This document shows, one piece after another, positions 26,909 to 36,524 of a DNA stretch of 64,000 bases. Origin of the DNA: Bermanella sp. WJH001 (GTDB lineage: Bacteria > Pseudomonadota > Gammaproteobacteria > Pseudomonadales > Oceanobacteraceae); assembly GCF_030070105.1 (NCBI RefSeq), contig NZ_JASJOO010000003.1:481155-545154 (forward strand). Reading direction: 5' to 3'. The notes under the pieces were generated by a model that had not been told where the DNA came from, searched no databases, and saw only the letters and a program-made list of their open reading frames with translations. The first letter of the stretch is position 1, and each line of letters opens with the position of its first letter. Both the position numbers and the translations under genes were made by a program.

Positions 26909-27645
26909 AACCATATAAATATCATAAAGTAATCATCACCTTTGTATTGCTGTGCACAACTGCCAATATATGGGCAGAAAAGCCTAGGGATTTTGGTTTT
27001 TTCTTCCAAGGCATTTTCAGCGATCAGGTGACATTAAATAGTGTGAAAACGATCTTTGAGGATTTCACACTAAGTATTAATCAGCCCGTTAGGTTTTATG
27101 GTGGCCCTACCATAGATGACATCAAACTCGCCGTTACAAATAAACCATTTGATTTATTAATTTGGGGATACTCAGATGAAATTAATCAATTTATGCAAGA
27201 AAATGGATACCAGCATTTGGTTTCCAGTCCATTACAAATCAATATGTATCAATTTAACAATACTGGCATGATCAAAGAATCGGATCGAAAAATTGGCATA
27301 TTAAAAAACTCTACCGCTCTATATTCAGCAAAGCACTATTACGCAGAAATTAATAAAGATGTGAATATTTTAACCTATGATGATTATTTTTTAATCGTAG
27401 AGGCATGCTTTCGAAAAGAAGTGAATACTGTTATCTCAGCTAAACCTTTTTTCACACTTCAGCCACGCACCATAAAAGAAAAGTTAACACTTATACAAAC
27501 ACTACCCGACCATGCCAGATTAAGCATCTGGGTAAAATCAGATATGCTTAATTCACGTAAAAATATTATTGTAAAATATTTCATAGATAGACAAGATGTA
27601 TTTTCACAGTTATTTGGTAGTGAGCATTTCACCAAGAATCTCTAA
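26905..27645 (+). CDS. Periplasmic PhnD/TauA-type substrate-binding protein
   Basis: A 246-residue protein with a signal peptide (hydrophobic VIITFVLLCTTANIWA, cleavage about residue 24). The mature part has the layout of a short type II binding protein: FFFQGIFSDQVTLNSVKTIFEDF, FDLLIWGYSDE, then KIGILKNSTALYS and LSIWVKSD. This resembles orphan phosphonate-type binding proteins often tied to signalling. No permease or ATPase is adjacent. It is translationally coupled to the SRPBCC/GyrI-like gene, so the two probably act together. Confidence 0.65.
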   Translation: MKPYKYHKVIITFVLLCTTANIWAEKPRDFGFFFQGIFSDQVTLNSVKTIFEDFTLSINQPVRFYGGPTIDDIKLAVTNKPFDLLIWGYSDEINQFMQENGYQHLVSSPLQINMYQFNNTGMIKESDRKIGILKNSTALYSAKHYYAEINKDVNILTYDDYFLIVEACFRKEVNTVISAKPFFTLQPRTIKEKLTLIQTLPDHARLSIWVKSDMLNSRKNIIVKYFIDRQDVFSQLFGSEHFTKNL

Positions 27646-27782
27646 CCTTAATCCCTGAACCTCAATACCCTTATTAAATTTGAGCCTATTAATAGATCCC
27701 ACTTAAATTTAATTACTAATCATGGTGATCCAAAACCTAAAAATACACGTACAGGTTAAACAACCCTTCATTTTGGACCATT

Positions 27783-28316
27783 ATGCGTTTAACTCCCCCA
27801 TGTCCGAGTATCGACTTTTCCACACAAGATGTTTACGGAAACCCTATTAAGCTGAGCGAATACAAAGGTAAGAAAGTTATGCTTGCCTTTTTTCGAGATG
27901 CTGCCTGCCCGTTTTGTAATTTTCGTGTTTATGAGCTAACTCAGAAATATAAAACGTGGAAAGATAAAGACTTTGAAATCATTGCAGTATTCAGCTCCCC
28001 TGCTGACGAAGTTCGCCGCTACGTAGCAAAACATCCTCGTCCATTTCGAATTATCAGTGATACTGATTTAAATATTTATAATCAATATGGTGTTGAACAT
28101 AGTGCTACCGCTCTTTTCAAGGCATTGTTTTTCAAATTACCTCGTATTATTAAAGGCATGATAAAAGGTGGATACCCACAACCTAATCCAAACGTAAAAC
28201 TGGTTCCCGCTGATTTTTTAATTAATCCAATGGGTAAAATTGAGCATGTTTGGTACGGACGCGATACCAGTGATCATATGCCAATGGATCAGGTCAATCA
28301 TTTCATCAAAAGCTGA
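27783..28316 (+). CDS. AhpC/TSA-family peroxiredoxin-like protein
   Basis: A 177-residue thioredoxin-fold protein without a signal peptide. FSTQDVYGNPIKLSEYKGKKVMLAFFRD leads into AACPFCNFRVYEL, giving a CPFC pair near residues 43-46 at the peroxidatic position. The downstream strand IIAVFSSPADEVRRYVAKHP and FLINPMGKIEHVWYGRD fit the redoxin family. Either a peroxiredoxin or a thiol-disulfide protein is possible. It stands alone, 137 bp after the binding-protein gene. Confidence 0.75.
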   Translation: MRLTPPCPSIDFSTQDVYGNPIKLSEYKGKKVMLAFFRDAACPFCNFRVYELTQKYKTWKDKDFEIIAVFSSPADEVRRYVAKHPRPFRIISDTDLNIYNQYGVEHSATALFKALFFKLPRIIKGMIKGGYPQPNPNVKLVPADFLINPMGKIEHVWYGRDTSDHMPMDQVNHFIKS

Positions 28317-28482
28317 TTTGATTTTACAAAATAGGTTAACTCAGCCCTAACAATCTCTATGTCGCATCCAGCCCAGACCATATGGGCGATGTGACACTTC
28401 AGTGCTTAGAATAAAATGTTGTGCTGTTTTTGATCAACAAAAACAGATTTTTCACATATAAAAATAACAAGTGGAGAACAAC

Positions 28483-29430
28483 ATGCGTGCAATTACCTTA
28501 GGGCTGAGTGCCCTATTGTTGGTGCTATTTTCCAATACCAGCTTAGCCTGGTGGGGATACACCAAAACTAAACACCCTATCATGCTTGTTCATGGCGTTT
28601 CTGGCTGGGATAGCTTAGGTGGTATTGTCGATTATTTTTACAATATCCCTTACAACCTAACCAAAGACGGCGCGAAAGTATGCGTAGCGGCTGTGAGCAG
28701 CTTTTCTTCTAGCTTCGATCGTGCAGCGTCTCTTGCACCTCAAGTTAAGAGCTGTGCTCAGCAGTATGGTAGTGGCAAAGTAAACATTATGGCCCACTCT
28801 CAAGGCTCACCAACTTCACGAATTTTGCTGAACTACGGTGATTCTAAGAACTACATTGCGTCAATCACATCGATCAATGGTGTGAACAAAGGCTCTAAAG
28901 TAGCGGACTTTTTACGAGGTGCACTACCAGCAGGCTCAGTTACCGAAACAACCGTAGCGGCAGTTGCAAATGCAGTAGGTGACTTTATTGATGCGATCTC
29001 ATCTAATGGTCAAAACCTTCGTCAAAACTCAGTGGCGGCCTTAGAAACATTAACAACGGCAGGTACTGCACAAGTTAATAATTACACTCCTTGGGGCATT
29101 AACACTTCAAGCTACTGTGCTAAAAGTGGTGAGAACCATAATGTAAATGGTAAAAGCATCAAGCTGTTCTCATGGACAGGTGACGATGCTACCACCAACA
29201 TTCTGGATGTTTCTGATCCTTTCTTATACTTAACATCAAAAGTATTTGGCAGCGAGAAGAGTGATGGCTTAGTGGGTGTTTGTGCCACATATTTAGGTCA
29301 GGTTATCGGTGATAGTTACCATATGAACCACCTAGATGCCACAAACCAAGTGCTTGGCATTAATGGCTGGACCAATCCGGTTTCGCTATACACCAAGCAT
29401 GCTAATCGTTTGAAAGGGAAAGGCTTATAA
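28483..29430 (+). CDS. Secreted triacylglycerol lipase, family I
   Basis: A 315-residue exported alpha/beta hydrolase with a signal peptide (1 to about 22, ending NTSLA before WWGYT). The oxyanion-hole segment is IMLVHGVSGWDSLGG, the nucleophile elbow is AHSQGSP (Ser near 106; AHSQG instead of the usual GHSHG/GHSQG), the acid is in KSDGLVGV (near 261) and the His is in YHMNHLD. Two other cysteines may form the usual disulfide. The next gene encodes its foldase. The ATG at 28483 has GGAG 6 bp before it; the frame also has a GTG at 28471. Confidence 0.9.
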   Translation: MRAITLGLSALLLVLFSNTSLAWWGYTKTKHPIMLVHGVSGWDSLGGIVDYFYNIPYNLTKDGAKVCVAAVSSFSSSFDRAASLAPQVKSCAQQYGSGKVNIMAHSQGSPTSRILLNYGDSKNYIASITSINGVNKGSKVADFLRGALPAGSVTETTVAAVANAVGDFIDAISSNGQNLRQNSVAALETLTTAGTAQVNNYTPWGINTSSYCAKSGENHNVNGKSIKLFSWTGDDATTNILDVSDPFLYLTSKVFGSEKSDGLVGVCATYLGQVIGDSYHMNHLDATNQVLGINGWTNPVSLYTKHANRLKGKGL

Positions 29431-29446
29431 AAACAGCCTAAACATC

Positions 29447-29464
29447 GCGCACAAGGATGTGCGC
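29447..29464 (+). promoter_or_regulatory. Intergenic hairpin between lipase and foldase genes
   Basis: GCGCACA (29447-29453), loop AGGA, TGTGCGC (29458-29464). No T run follows, so it is not a full terminator. It could stabilise the lipase mRNA 3' end or reduce foldase expression, a common way to set lipase above chaperone. Confidence 0.5.
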
Positions 29465-29494
29465 AAACACCATCATTTTTTTAAAGGCCTAATC

Positions 29495-30526
29495 ATGAAG
29501 TATCTTATCGGCGTCTGCGTTCTTGCACTCTTAGTAACTGCCTATGTTTTTAATAACAGCGCATCCATATACACATCAAATGAATTTACTAAGAACCATA
29601 ATCCATTAAGAGGTGCACAAACCATTCTGGCTGATCTCAATAAAAAAAATCTAGATTTTAGCCTGCTTAATACAACTTATTCGCAAGATAGTATGGATAC
29701 TGAAATCGCAGGTTTAATTCGCACAGATGACAATGGTCAATTAATTGTTGATACCGAATTTAAAGCGTTCATGGATTACTTTCTAAGCAGTGTCGGACAA
29801 GTTACTCCACAAGAAGCCCTTGAACGTCTACGTTTGCATTTTTATAAAGACCTACCAGAACATGCAGCAGAACAAGCAATGGAAGTACTTAAAAACTATT
29901 TAGCTTTTAAAGAAGACAGTTTTGATGCCTTGGCACGTCCCATTGATGCTGAGCGCTCTGAATACGATGCAAATTATCGATACGATATATTAGATCAAGG
30001 TCTGCAAACCTTGTATGACCTTCGCCGTACACACCTCGGTGCACAGGTGGCTGAAGCCTTATTTTATGAAGATGAAGCTTATGCACACTATACACTGACC
30101 AAAATGAAGGCGGACTTAAATGAAAACCTGAGTGTGGAAGAACGCCAGCAATTAAAGGCCATCGCAAAAGCACAATTGCCAGAAAACATGAAAGAAATCA
30201 TTATTCGTCAAGAACAACAAGCGCACGCCATGCAAGCCTATAGCAACTTATTGGCTGATAATCCTAGTACCGAAGAGGTAACGGCCTTTGCATTTGAACA
30301 TTTTGATAGCGAACAAGCACAAGCGATTATTGAAGACTATCAAGCACAAACCACTCTAAAAAATAAATACAATCAATTTAGCCAGGCTATCGCACAACTA
30401 AATAATCAAGGCTTAGATGCCGCAAGCGAACAACAAGCCATTAAAGATATGGCTGCACAATACTTCACTCATGAGGAGTACAGCATGGTTCAAGCTTGGC
30501 AACTAGCAAAACAAGGCCAACCGTAA
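29495..30526 (+). CDS. Lipase-specific foldase (lipase secretion chaperone)
   Basis: A 343-residue protein with an N-terminal membrane anchor (MKYLIGVCVLALLVTAYVF), a variable linker, then the helical foldase domain that wraps around its lipase in the periplasm. The family motif RxxFDY-(F/C)-L-S-A-xGE is seen as EFKAFMDYFLSSVGQ near residue 90. Long Gln/Glu-rich helices follow. The family (LifO/LipB/LimK) is always linked to a family I lipase, as here, where it lies 64 bp downstream. The GTG at 29459 lies within the intergenic hairpin; the ATG at 29495 has AAAGG. Confidence 0.88.
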   Translation: MKYLIGVCVLALLVTAYVFNNSASIYTSNEFTKNHNPLRGAQTILADLNKKNLDFSLLNTTYSQDSMDTEIAGLIRTDDNGQLIVDTEFKAFMDYFLSSVGQVTPQEALERLRLHFYKDLPEHAAEQAMEVLKNYLAFKEDSFDALARPIDAERSEYDANYRYDILDQGLQTLYDLRRTHLGAQVAEALFYEDEAYAHYTLTKMKADLNENLSVEERQQLKAIAKAQLPENMKEIIIRQEQQAHAMQAYSNLLADNPSTEEVTAFAFEHFDSEQAQAIIEDYQAQTTLKNKYNQFSQAIAQLNNQGLDAASEQQAIKDMAAQYFTHEEYSMVQAWQLAKQGQP

Positions 30527-30569
30527 AACTTTACTTGAGCCCAGAGGCATCCATTGGCAAACTGCCGCC

Positions 30570-32246
30570 ATGGATAAGCTAACATTGATTAATCACACCA
30601 TGGCCAAGGGCTTCCCTTGGTTAAAATTCCCCAAACCTTTGGAAGCGGACTTCCAAGGGTTTGTACGTCAACGGGTTTTAAATCGCGTCCTACCCGTTGG
30701 TATTTCGGCCGCTATCTTTGTTTTACTTTTTTGTGCCCTTGATTGGTATTTGCTTCATCCAAGGATTGCCACACATACCACCATAGTGCGTATTGGTTTA
30801 GTGCTGCCCATTATCATTATCGCGACAGCATGGCTGTATTTTAAACCTCCAAAATATTATTTATGGGTATATAGCACCAGCTTACTTATCTCTAGCTTAA
30901 GTATTATTTACATTATTTGGCTTGCCCATATTCAGGGTATTAACCTGCCCTACGAAGGTTTGATGATAGTGATGATGTATGGTTTTTTTATTATGGCTCT
31001 GCCCTTTTACTTGGCACTTGGTATAAATCTACTTGTGGTTATTATCTACGCTTTGACCGAGCCATTGTATTTCTTAGATTTTGCTACTTATGTCAATCAT
31101 GTGCTTTTTTTAACGACCATACTGATATCTGCCGCAATTGGTGCCTATGTAACTGAGCATAACCAACGGGCCAATTTTTTACGTAAACGCACACTCGACA
31201 TTCATCACGAAAAAACGTTGCACTCCATAAAACAAAAAAACAAATACCTAGCAGCAGCCAGCCATGATATTCGCCAACCATTACAAGGCATCACTCTTAT
31301 GGGAGAGGTTCTCAAAAAATCTCAACCCGATAATAAGCACATACAAAGCCTCAATCAGGGCATCCAAACTTTAAACACCATGTTTACTCAAATGCTTGAT
31401 ATCTCTAAGGTGAACTTAAATCTCATACAACCCAAAATGGATAGCTTTTCATTAATTGATTTAATCGAGCAAAACACACAAAGCTTTCTTCCAAGACTCA
31501 ATAAAATGAATATTGAATTAAAAATTCATATCGAGCCTTGCCATATTCGCAGTGATTTCACAATGCTCAGCCGCATTCTTCATAATCTACTTGAGAATGC
31601 GATTAGCCATAGTAAATGCAACGAGATTACAATATCCAGCAAAACGGTAAATCATCAGGTTGAATTAACCATCATTGATAATGGCAGCGGTATCTCAAAG
31701 AGCATACACACATCTATTTTCAATGAATTTATAAAAGGCAATGAGTCACAAGATGGCTTAGGGTTAGGCTTGGCGATTGTATCTCAGTTTTGTCAAAAAC
31801 TTGCACATCCGCTCGCGTTTCACAGTGAGCACGGGGCCACACGATTTAGCATTACCATACCTGAGGTTTTAGATCATATTGACGGTGACAGCCCCAACAA
31901 TATAAAACCAAAAATCCTTTTAATTGATGATGATCCTGATGTTCTATCAAACATAACGGCTTTACTGAACCAATGGGGGTATGATGTTTCATGCGTCACA
32001 GGCATTCAGCATGCCAAACATAATTTAAATAAAGATTGGTTTTGCATTATTAGTGATTGGAATTTGGCAGACGGGTGTGGCGAAGAGATTGTTAAATATG
32101 CCAATGAAAATAAAACACCCAGTATTTTAATTTCCACTCATGCAAGTGACACTATCACCACTTGCGCTAAACGTTATAACAGCTTTTTCTTACAAAAGCC
32201 GATTAGCCCCTCTCGATTAAGAGCAAAACTCATCAACATTAAATAA
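30570..32246 (+). CDS. Membrane hybrid sensor histidine kinase with C-terminal receiver
   Basis: A 558-residue protein. Six or seven hydrophobic helices occupy about 35-205. HisKA follows with H-box AASHDIRQPLQG (His near 232), then the ATPase domain with N-box NLLENAISHS, G1 DNGSG and G2 GLGLGLAIVS, then a C-terminal receiver (about 450-556) with IDDDPDV, SDWNLADG (phospho-Asp) and QKPIS Lys. The ligand is unknown. It lies 43 bp after the foldase gene and its 3' end overlaps the convergent LuxR-type regulator by 8 bp; it may control lipase, but this is inference from position. Confidence 0.88.
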   Translation: MDKLTLINHTMAKGFPWLKFPKPLEADFQGFVRQRVLNRVLPVGISAAIFVLLFCALDWYLLHPRIATHTTIVRIGLVLPIIIIATAWLYFKPPKYYLWVYSTSLLISSLSIIYIIWLAHIQGINLPYEGLMIVMMYGFFIMALPFYLALGINLLVVIIYALTEPLYFLDFATYVNHVLFLTTILISAAIGAYVTEHNQRANFLRKRTLDIHHEKTLHSIKQKNKYLAAASHDIRQPLQGITLMGEVLKKSQPDNKHIQSLNQGIQTLNTMFTQMLDISKVNLNLIQPKMDSFSLIDLIEQNTQSFLPRLNKMNIELKIHIEPCHIRSDFTMLSRILHNLLENAISHSKCNEITISSKTVNHQVELTIIDNGSGISKSIHTSIFNEFIKGNESQDGLGLGLAIVSQFCQKLAHPLAFHSEHGATRFSITIPEVLDHIDGDSPNNIKPKILLIDDDPDVLSNITALLNQWGYDVSCVTGIQHAKHNLNKDWFCIISDWNLADGCGEEIVKYANENKTPSILISTHASDTITTCAKRYNSFFLQKPISPSRLRAKLINIK

Positions 32247-32841
32247 GGTTTTTCTCTCGTGCCACACTCACACACTGGGTGCGTGTATGAACGTCTAAAA
32301 TACTAAACAAGGCTCGAAGATGGGTCTTAACTGTCGCTTCACTTAGCTTTAATTGATTGCAAATGGTTTTATTTGGATAACCTTGGGCAAGTAATTGAAG
32401 CACATCTTGTTGGCGCGGTGTTAATAATACAGACGCTTGTACATTTGGAAAGATACACTCACCATTCAGCAAACGACGAATGTCATCAATTAACGTTTGG
32501 TTCTCACAACCCTTATTCAAGTATCCTAGCAAACCAAGATTTTTTGCCTGCTGGATATCTTGCATATTTTCAGATGCCGATAAAATTGCCACGGCTTGAT
32601 CGTTAAATATATCTAATTGACACAACTCAAAACCATTCATCTGATTAAGTTGAAGGTCCAATAATATTAAATCAATTTGAACCTCTGAATTCAGAAGCTT
32701 AGTCACCTCTTCTAAATTACTTGCCTTATGAATTTTAGTCGTTTCAAGAGACATAGATAACAACATCTCTAAACCGTCCAAATATATTGGATGATCATCA
32801 ATGATTAGAATATGGGAGTTGTATGTGTTAGTTATGCTCAT
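32239..32841 (-). CDS. NarL/LuxR-family response regulator
   Basis: A 200-residue two-domain regulator. The receiver (about 8-125) has IIDDHPIY, LLDLQLNQMNGF with the phosphorylatable Asp, SASE and NKG (Lys). The C-terminal LuxR-type helix-turn-helix (about 138-200) reads LTPRQQDVLQLLAQGYPNKTI and LSEATVKTHLRAL. It overlaps the 3' end of the hybrid kinase by 8 bp on the opposite strand. It is the likely partner of that kinase, though the kinase may pass phosphate through its own receiver first. Confidence 0.88.
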   Translation of the reverse strand: MSITNTYNSHILIIDDHPIYLDGLEMLLSMSLETTKIHKASNLEEVTKLLNSEVQIDLILLDLQLNQMNGFELCQLDIFNDQAVAILSASENMQDIQQAKNLGLLGYLNKGCENQTLIDDIRRLLNGECIFPNVQASVLLTPRQQDVLQLLAQGYPNKTICNQLKLSEATVKTHLRALFSILDVHTRTQCVSVAREKNLI

Positions 32842-32891
32842 AATATGGATGATACAGTAAATTCATTTTTATAATTCGACTTTTTAAGCCA

Positions 32892-34931
32892 TTAAAAACC
32901 CATCAGCACCTGAGTTTTATCTGCCCGTTTTGGCTGGCAAACCACTATTCGACCTGACATATCTTTATCCGCCTCAACCATTACTCGCTTAATTTTATTT
33001 GCCTTTTCTAATGCCACTGCGTACCAGTTATCTTCAAGCTTTATTGCTTGGTCCACTTGAGCACACACATGCAGCTGCAAATTGTCTTTATCCTGCATCA
33101 TAGCCAAAATTTTCTTGAGATAATTAAGCTGATCTTGTGTTAATTCATTTTCTTCATACACAATAGGGGTAAGTGTAATTGAGAATAACTCACTGCCCAC
33201 ATAATCGGCGACATTGACTAACAAGCCATAAGGAAAAATGGCTTGTTTGATATAATGCAAGCTCGCCGCCATCAATGCTTTTTGCCCTACCTTAGAAATA
33301 AGATCATCTAAGCCAAAGTCCGGCGCATTCATATTGCCTTTGATGGGAACGCTCATTTCAATATTATTATTATCATCTTTAATTAAAGACAACACCGTCT
33401 CTATAGGCATCGAGATCTGTTTACTTATTTGATCCATTCTACTTTTATCAGACGGTGTCATTAGGCTATTATTAATTTTAAGCTTACCTTCTCCGGCCAA
33501 CTTACCCTCATCCACAATGACATTCATTGTGTAATTTAACTGCCCTTGATTTACATGGTAGCCAATTGCTTTTTCTACATAGCCACTCAAAGCGATTAAA
33601 TTGAATTGATTAACTTCTAATTTAATTTCCCCGCTTGGTTGTTCTAATAAGTTTGTCGTTGCTTCGAATTTAACTTGGCTGTATTCATCTGTGTTAGCAA
33701 GCAAATACAAGCCCAAAGGGCTTTCATGGTTATTAATGTTAGTTATCAATAAATCTTTAATCGTAAATGTAATATCCATTTCTGGATCAACTGATCGATT
33801 AATAAGACGAATACGACCCTGGTCGTTATCCGCTTGTTTGATATTTTCAATATCTATTTTAAATATCGCGTGTTCATTTTCTTCGCGTATATTTACTGAT
33901 GCCTGATCTGACCGAACAGCCACAACTTCGTTTGCGTCACTTTCAACCACTAACCCTTTAATGGTATTTTCAGTGGTCAATTCGATAACACTATTGAGAC
34001 CAGAAAATTCGTGTAATCCCGTGGTTAGCTGAGAATCATCGAGCTGAATATTGTCAATTGCATAGCGATTAAGTGCCAACAATGTTTCACCAATCACTAA
34101 ACCTTCAAGCTCAAATAAACCCACTGTTTGTTTCGTCACTGAAAGATTCAAATCACTTAACGTTAAACGCTCAAATCCAATTGCAGATACAAGTTGTGTC
34201 TGAACTTGCAAGGCTCCTAGTTCTAATTTTCCTTTAAATTCAGGCTGTTCAACTATGTGAGTTATTTCTCCATTTAATAAAATCCTAAATGGTTTGCTTA
34301 TGTTGACACCCTGATCTGGAATGGATAATTCGTGTAACGTCAGTTCAGCGCCTAGTATCAATCCCTTAGAGTTACTAGGGTTAATTAAATTAATATTATT
34401 AATCACCCACTTCATATTTAAATTGGGCTGCAACCAGCCTAACTTATGGTTTTTAATGTCTATTTTTTTAATTTCAAATGCCCAGCTATGATCTTCATCC
34501 ACTGGATTTATGGGCTCATTTTGTGACGTTTGATCACTGGACTTCGTCATGGAATTGATTGATAAGCCAACGATATGGGTATCCTCGGCGTATTTTTTAA
34601 TCGTCAGTTCCAGCCCATCAAACAGCAGAGATTCAACCGTGATCTTATGGTCCAGTAAATCTAACACACCGATATTTACATGCAGTTTATGAATATTTGA
34701 TACTTCACCGTCGTGACTAAATACCACGTCACCTAAACTCACAATCCCTCGCCAAGGCACAAATGACCAGCTACCAATCGATAACTCATGGTCATTGCCT
34801 TGTTCGCTATACCATTTTTTTAAATAATGAATACCAATGGCGGGCACAACGATTTGAATCAGCAATACCAAAACCAGTAAAGGCAATAACCACTTCACTG
34901 TTATTGAATAAAATTGCTTGTTTACGCTCAA
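32892..34931 (-). CDS. AsmA-like DUF748 envelope protein
   Basis: An N-terminal membrane helix (VKWLLPLLVLVLLIQIVVPAI) is followed by a long periplasmic beta-rich region and a C-terminal end reading LTQDQLNYLKKILAMMQ then VCAQVDQ, as in DUF748 proteins related to AsmA. Such proteins are thought to bridge or maintain the envelope; the exact role is unknown. The frame extends to an ATG at 35057, only 12 bp from the divergent metY start, and its first 40 residues look non-coding. I prefer TTG at 34931, which has GGTGG upstream (680 aa). The start is uncertain. Confidence 0.75.
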   Translation of the reverse strand: MSVNKQFYSITVKWLLPLLVLVLLIQIVVPAIGIHYLKKWYSEQGNDHELSIGSWSFVPWRGIVSLGDVVFSHDGEVSNIHKLHVNIGVLDLLDHKITVESLLFDGLELTIKKYAEDTHIVGLSINSMTKSSDQTSQNEPINPVDEDHSWAFEIKKIDIKNHKLGWLQPNLNMKWVINNINLINPSNSKGLILGAELTLHELSIPDQGVNISKPFRILLNGEITHIVEQPEFKGKLELGALQVQTQLVSAIGFERLTLSDLNLSVTKQTVGLFELEGLVIGETLLALNRYAIDNIQLDDSQLTTGLHEFSGLNSVIELTTENTIKGLVVESDANEVVAVRSDQASVNIREENEHAIFKIDIENIKQADNDQGRIRLINRSVDPEMDITFTIKDLLITNINNHESPLGLYLLANTDEYSQVKFEATTNLLEQPSGEIKLEVNQFNLIALSGYVEKAIGYHVNQGQLNYTMNVIVDEGKLAGEGKLKINNSLMTPSDKSRMDQISKQISMPIETVLSLIKDDNNNIEMSVPIKGNMNAPDFGLDDLISKVGQKALMAASLHYIKQAIFPYGLLVNVADYVGSELFSITLTPIVYEENELTQDQLNYLKKILAMMQDKDNLQLHVCAQVDQAIKLEDNWYAVALEKANKIKRVMVEADKDMSGRIVVCQPKRADKTQVLMGF

Positions 34932-35069
34932 AATTGCCACCCGTATTAAAAAGATATAAATAAAGCTAATTGTACCATTGTTTGCTTTTAGCCATGCACT
35001 TGTTGTAAAAAATACAGTAAAGTAATCCCATACCGTGCAAGGTATTAATTTTTTCACTAAGGATATCCC

Positions 35070-36347
35070 ATGAAACTCGAATCACTCGCTCTGCATCACG
35101 GCTATACGTCTGAAGCGACCACCAAATCAGCAGCTGTACCTATCTATCAAACAACATCTTATACATTTGATAATACACAACATGGCGCTGATCTATTTGA
35201 TTTGAAAGTACCTGGAAATATTTACACACGCATCATGAACCCCACCACTGATGTATTAGAACAACGCATGGCGGCAATGGAAGGTGGCATTGGCGCACTT
35301 GCTGTAGCATCTGGCATGTCAGCGATCACATACGCCATTCAGTGTTTATGTAAAACCGGAGACAACATCGTCAGTACCAGCCAACTATACGGTGGCACAT
35401 ATAATTTATTCGCCCACTCATTACCTAACCAAGGTATCGACGTGCGCCTTATTTCTCATAATGATTATGCTGGCTTTGAAAACGCCATCGATGAAAATAC
35501 CCGTGCTATTTTCTGTGAATCCATTGGCAACCCTGCCGGTAACGTAGTGGACATTAGCAAACTGGCCGAAATCGCTCACAAACATGGTGTACCCGTGATT
35601 GTTGATAATACGGTTGCCACCCCCGTTTTATGTCGCCCATTTGAATTGGGTGCTGACATTGTTGTGCATTCACTTACAAAATATATTGGCGGCCACGGCA
35701 CTTCCATCGGCGGTGTTATTATTGATTCTGGTAAATTTGATTGGGTAGCCAACAAGAAGCGCTTCCCTGTGCTAAATGAGCCTGATCCGTCTTATCACGG
35801 CGTGGTTTACACAGAGGCACTCGGTGCAGCCGCCTTTATTGGCCGTTGCCGCGTTGTTCCACTACGTAATACTGGTGCCGCTATTTCACCGATGAATTCG
35901 TTCCAAATCCTACAAGGCTTAGAAACCCTATGCTTACGCATGGAGCGTCATTGTGAGAATGCAGAAAAACTAGCAAGCTTCCTCAGTGCACATGAAAAAG
36001 TGAGCTGGGTAAATTATGCGGCTTTACAAGATAGCCCTTATTTTGAGACCTGCAAAAAAATCACCAACGGTAAGGCCAGCGGTATTTTAAGTTTTGGTAT
36101 TAAAGGTGGTTTGGTTGCTGGTACCCAGTTTATTGATGCACTGCAAATGATTTTACGCCTTGTCAATATTGGCGATGCTAAATCACTTGCCTGTCACCCA
36201 GCTTCAACCACACACCGCCAGTTAAACGAGGAAGAACTCGCGAAAGCAGGTGTAAGTACCGACTTGGTTCGTATCTCGGTGGGCATTGAGAATATTGACG
36301 ATATCATTGCAGATGTTAGCCAAGCACTCGATGCCGTAACGGCGTAA
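35070..36347 (+). CDS. metY: O-acetylhomoserine aminocarboxypropyltransferase (sulfhydrylase)
   Basis: A 425-residue PLP enzyme of the Cys/Met metabolism family making homocysteine from O-acetylhomoserine and sulfide. It starts MKLESLALHHGYT and has YTRIMNPTTDVLEQR, MEGGIGALAVASGMSA, SQLYGGTYNLF, VDNTVATP and the PLP Lys in HSLTKYIGGHG (K204). The long insert LNEPDPSYHGVVY is typical of MetY rather than MetB or MetC. AAGGA lies just before the ATG. It is divergent from the DUF748 gene. Confidence 0.93.
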   Translation: MKLESLALHHGYTSEATTKSAAVPIYQTTSYTFDNTQHGADLFDLKVPGNIYTRIMNPTTDVLEQRMAAMEGGIGALAVASGMSAITYAIQCLCKTGDNIVSTSQLYGGTYNLFAHSLPNQGIDVRLISHNDYAGFENAIDENTRAIFCESIGNPAGNVVDISKLAEIAHKHGVPVIVDNTVATPVLCRPFELGADIVVHSLTKYIGGHGTSIGGVIIDSGKFDWVANKKRFPVLNEPDPSYHGVVYTEALGAAAFIGRCRVVPLRNTGAAISPMNSFQILQGLETLCLRMERHCENAEKLASFLSAHEKVSWVNYAALQDSPYFETCKKITNGKASGILSFGIKGGLVAGTQFIDALQMILRLVNIGDAKSLACHPASTTHRQLNEEELAKAGVSTDLVRISVGIENIDDIIADVSQALDAVTA

Positions 36348-36364
36348 CTGATGTGGTAAAAAAA

Positions 36365-36396
36365 GACACAGCCTGATTAAGGGCTGTGTCTGTTAT
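36365..36396 (+). terminator. Terminator-like hairpin after metY
   Basis: GACACAGCC (36365-36373), 8-base loop, GGCTGTGTC (36382-36390), followed only by TGTTAT, so the T tract is weak. Confidence 0.6.
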
Positions 36397-36524
36397 AAAA
36401 CCCACATCCTAGCCCCTAGAAACACCATCCATTAACCTATGATTAACTCGTTGATCCCGCTGCCACTGATACGGCAATAATGATACTAGAATGGCCCATG
36501 GCAAATCTGACTGAGCGACAATCT

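Noticed and set aside
28317-28482. Sigma54 promoter for the lipase gene
   Set aside because: TGACAC...TGC near 28395 has a wrong spacing (9 instead of 10) and lacks GG at -24.
34932-35057. N-terminal extension of the DUF748 gene to an ATG at 35057
   Set aside because: It would leave 12 bp to the divergent metY start, and its residues look like translated promoter DNA.
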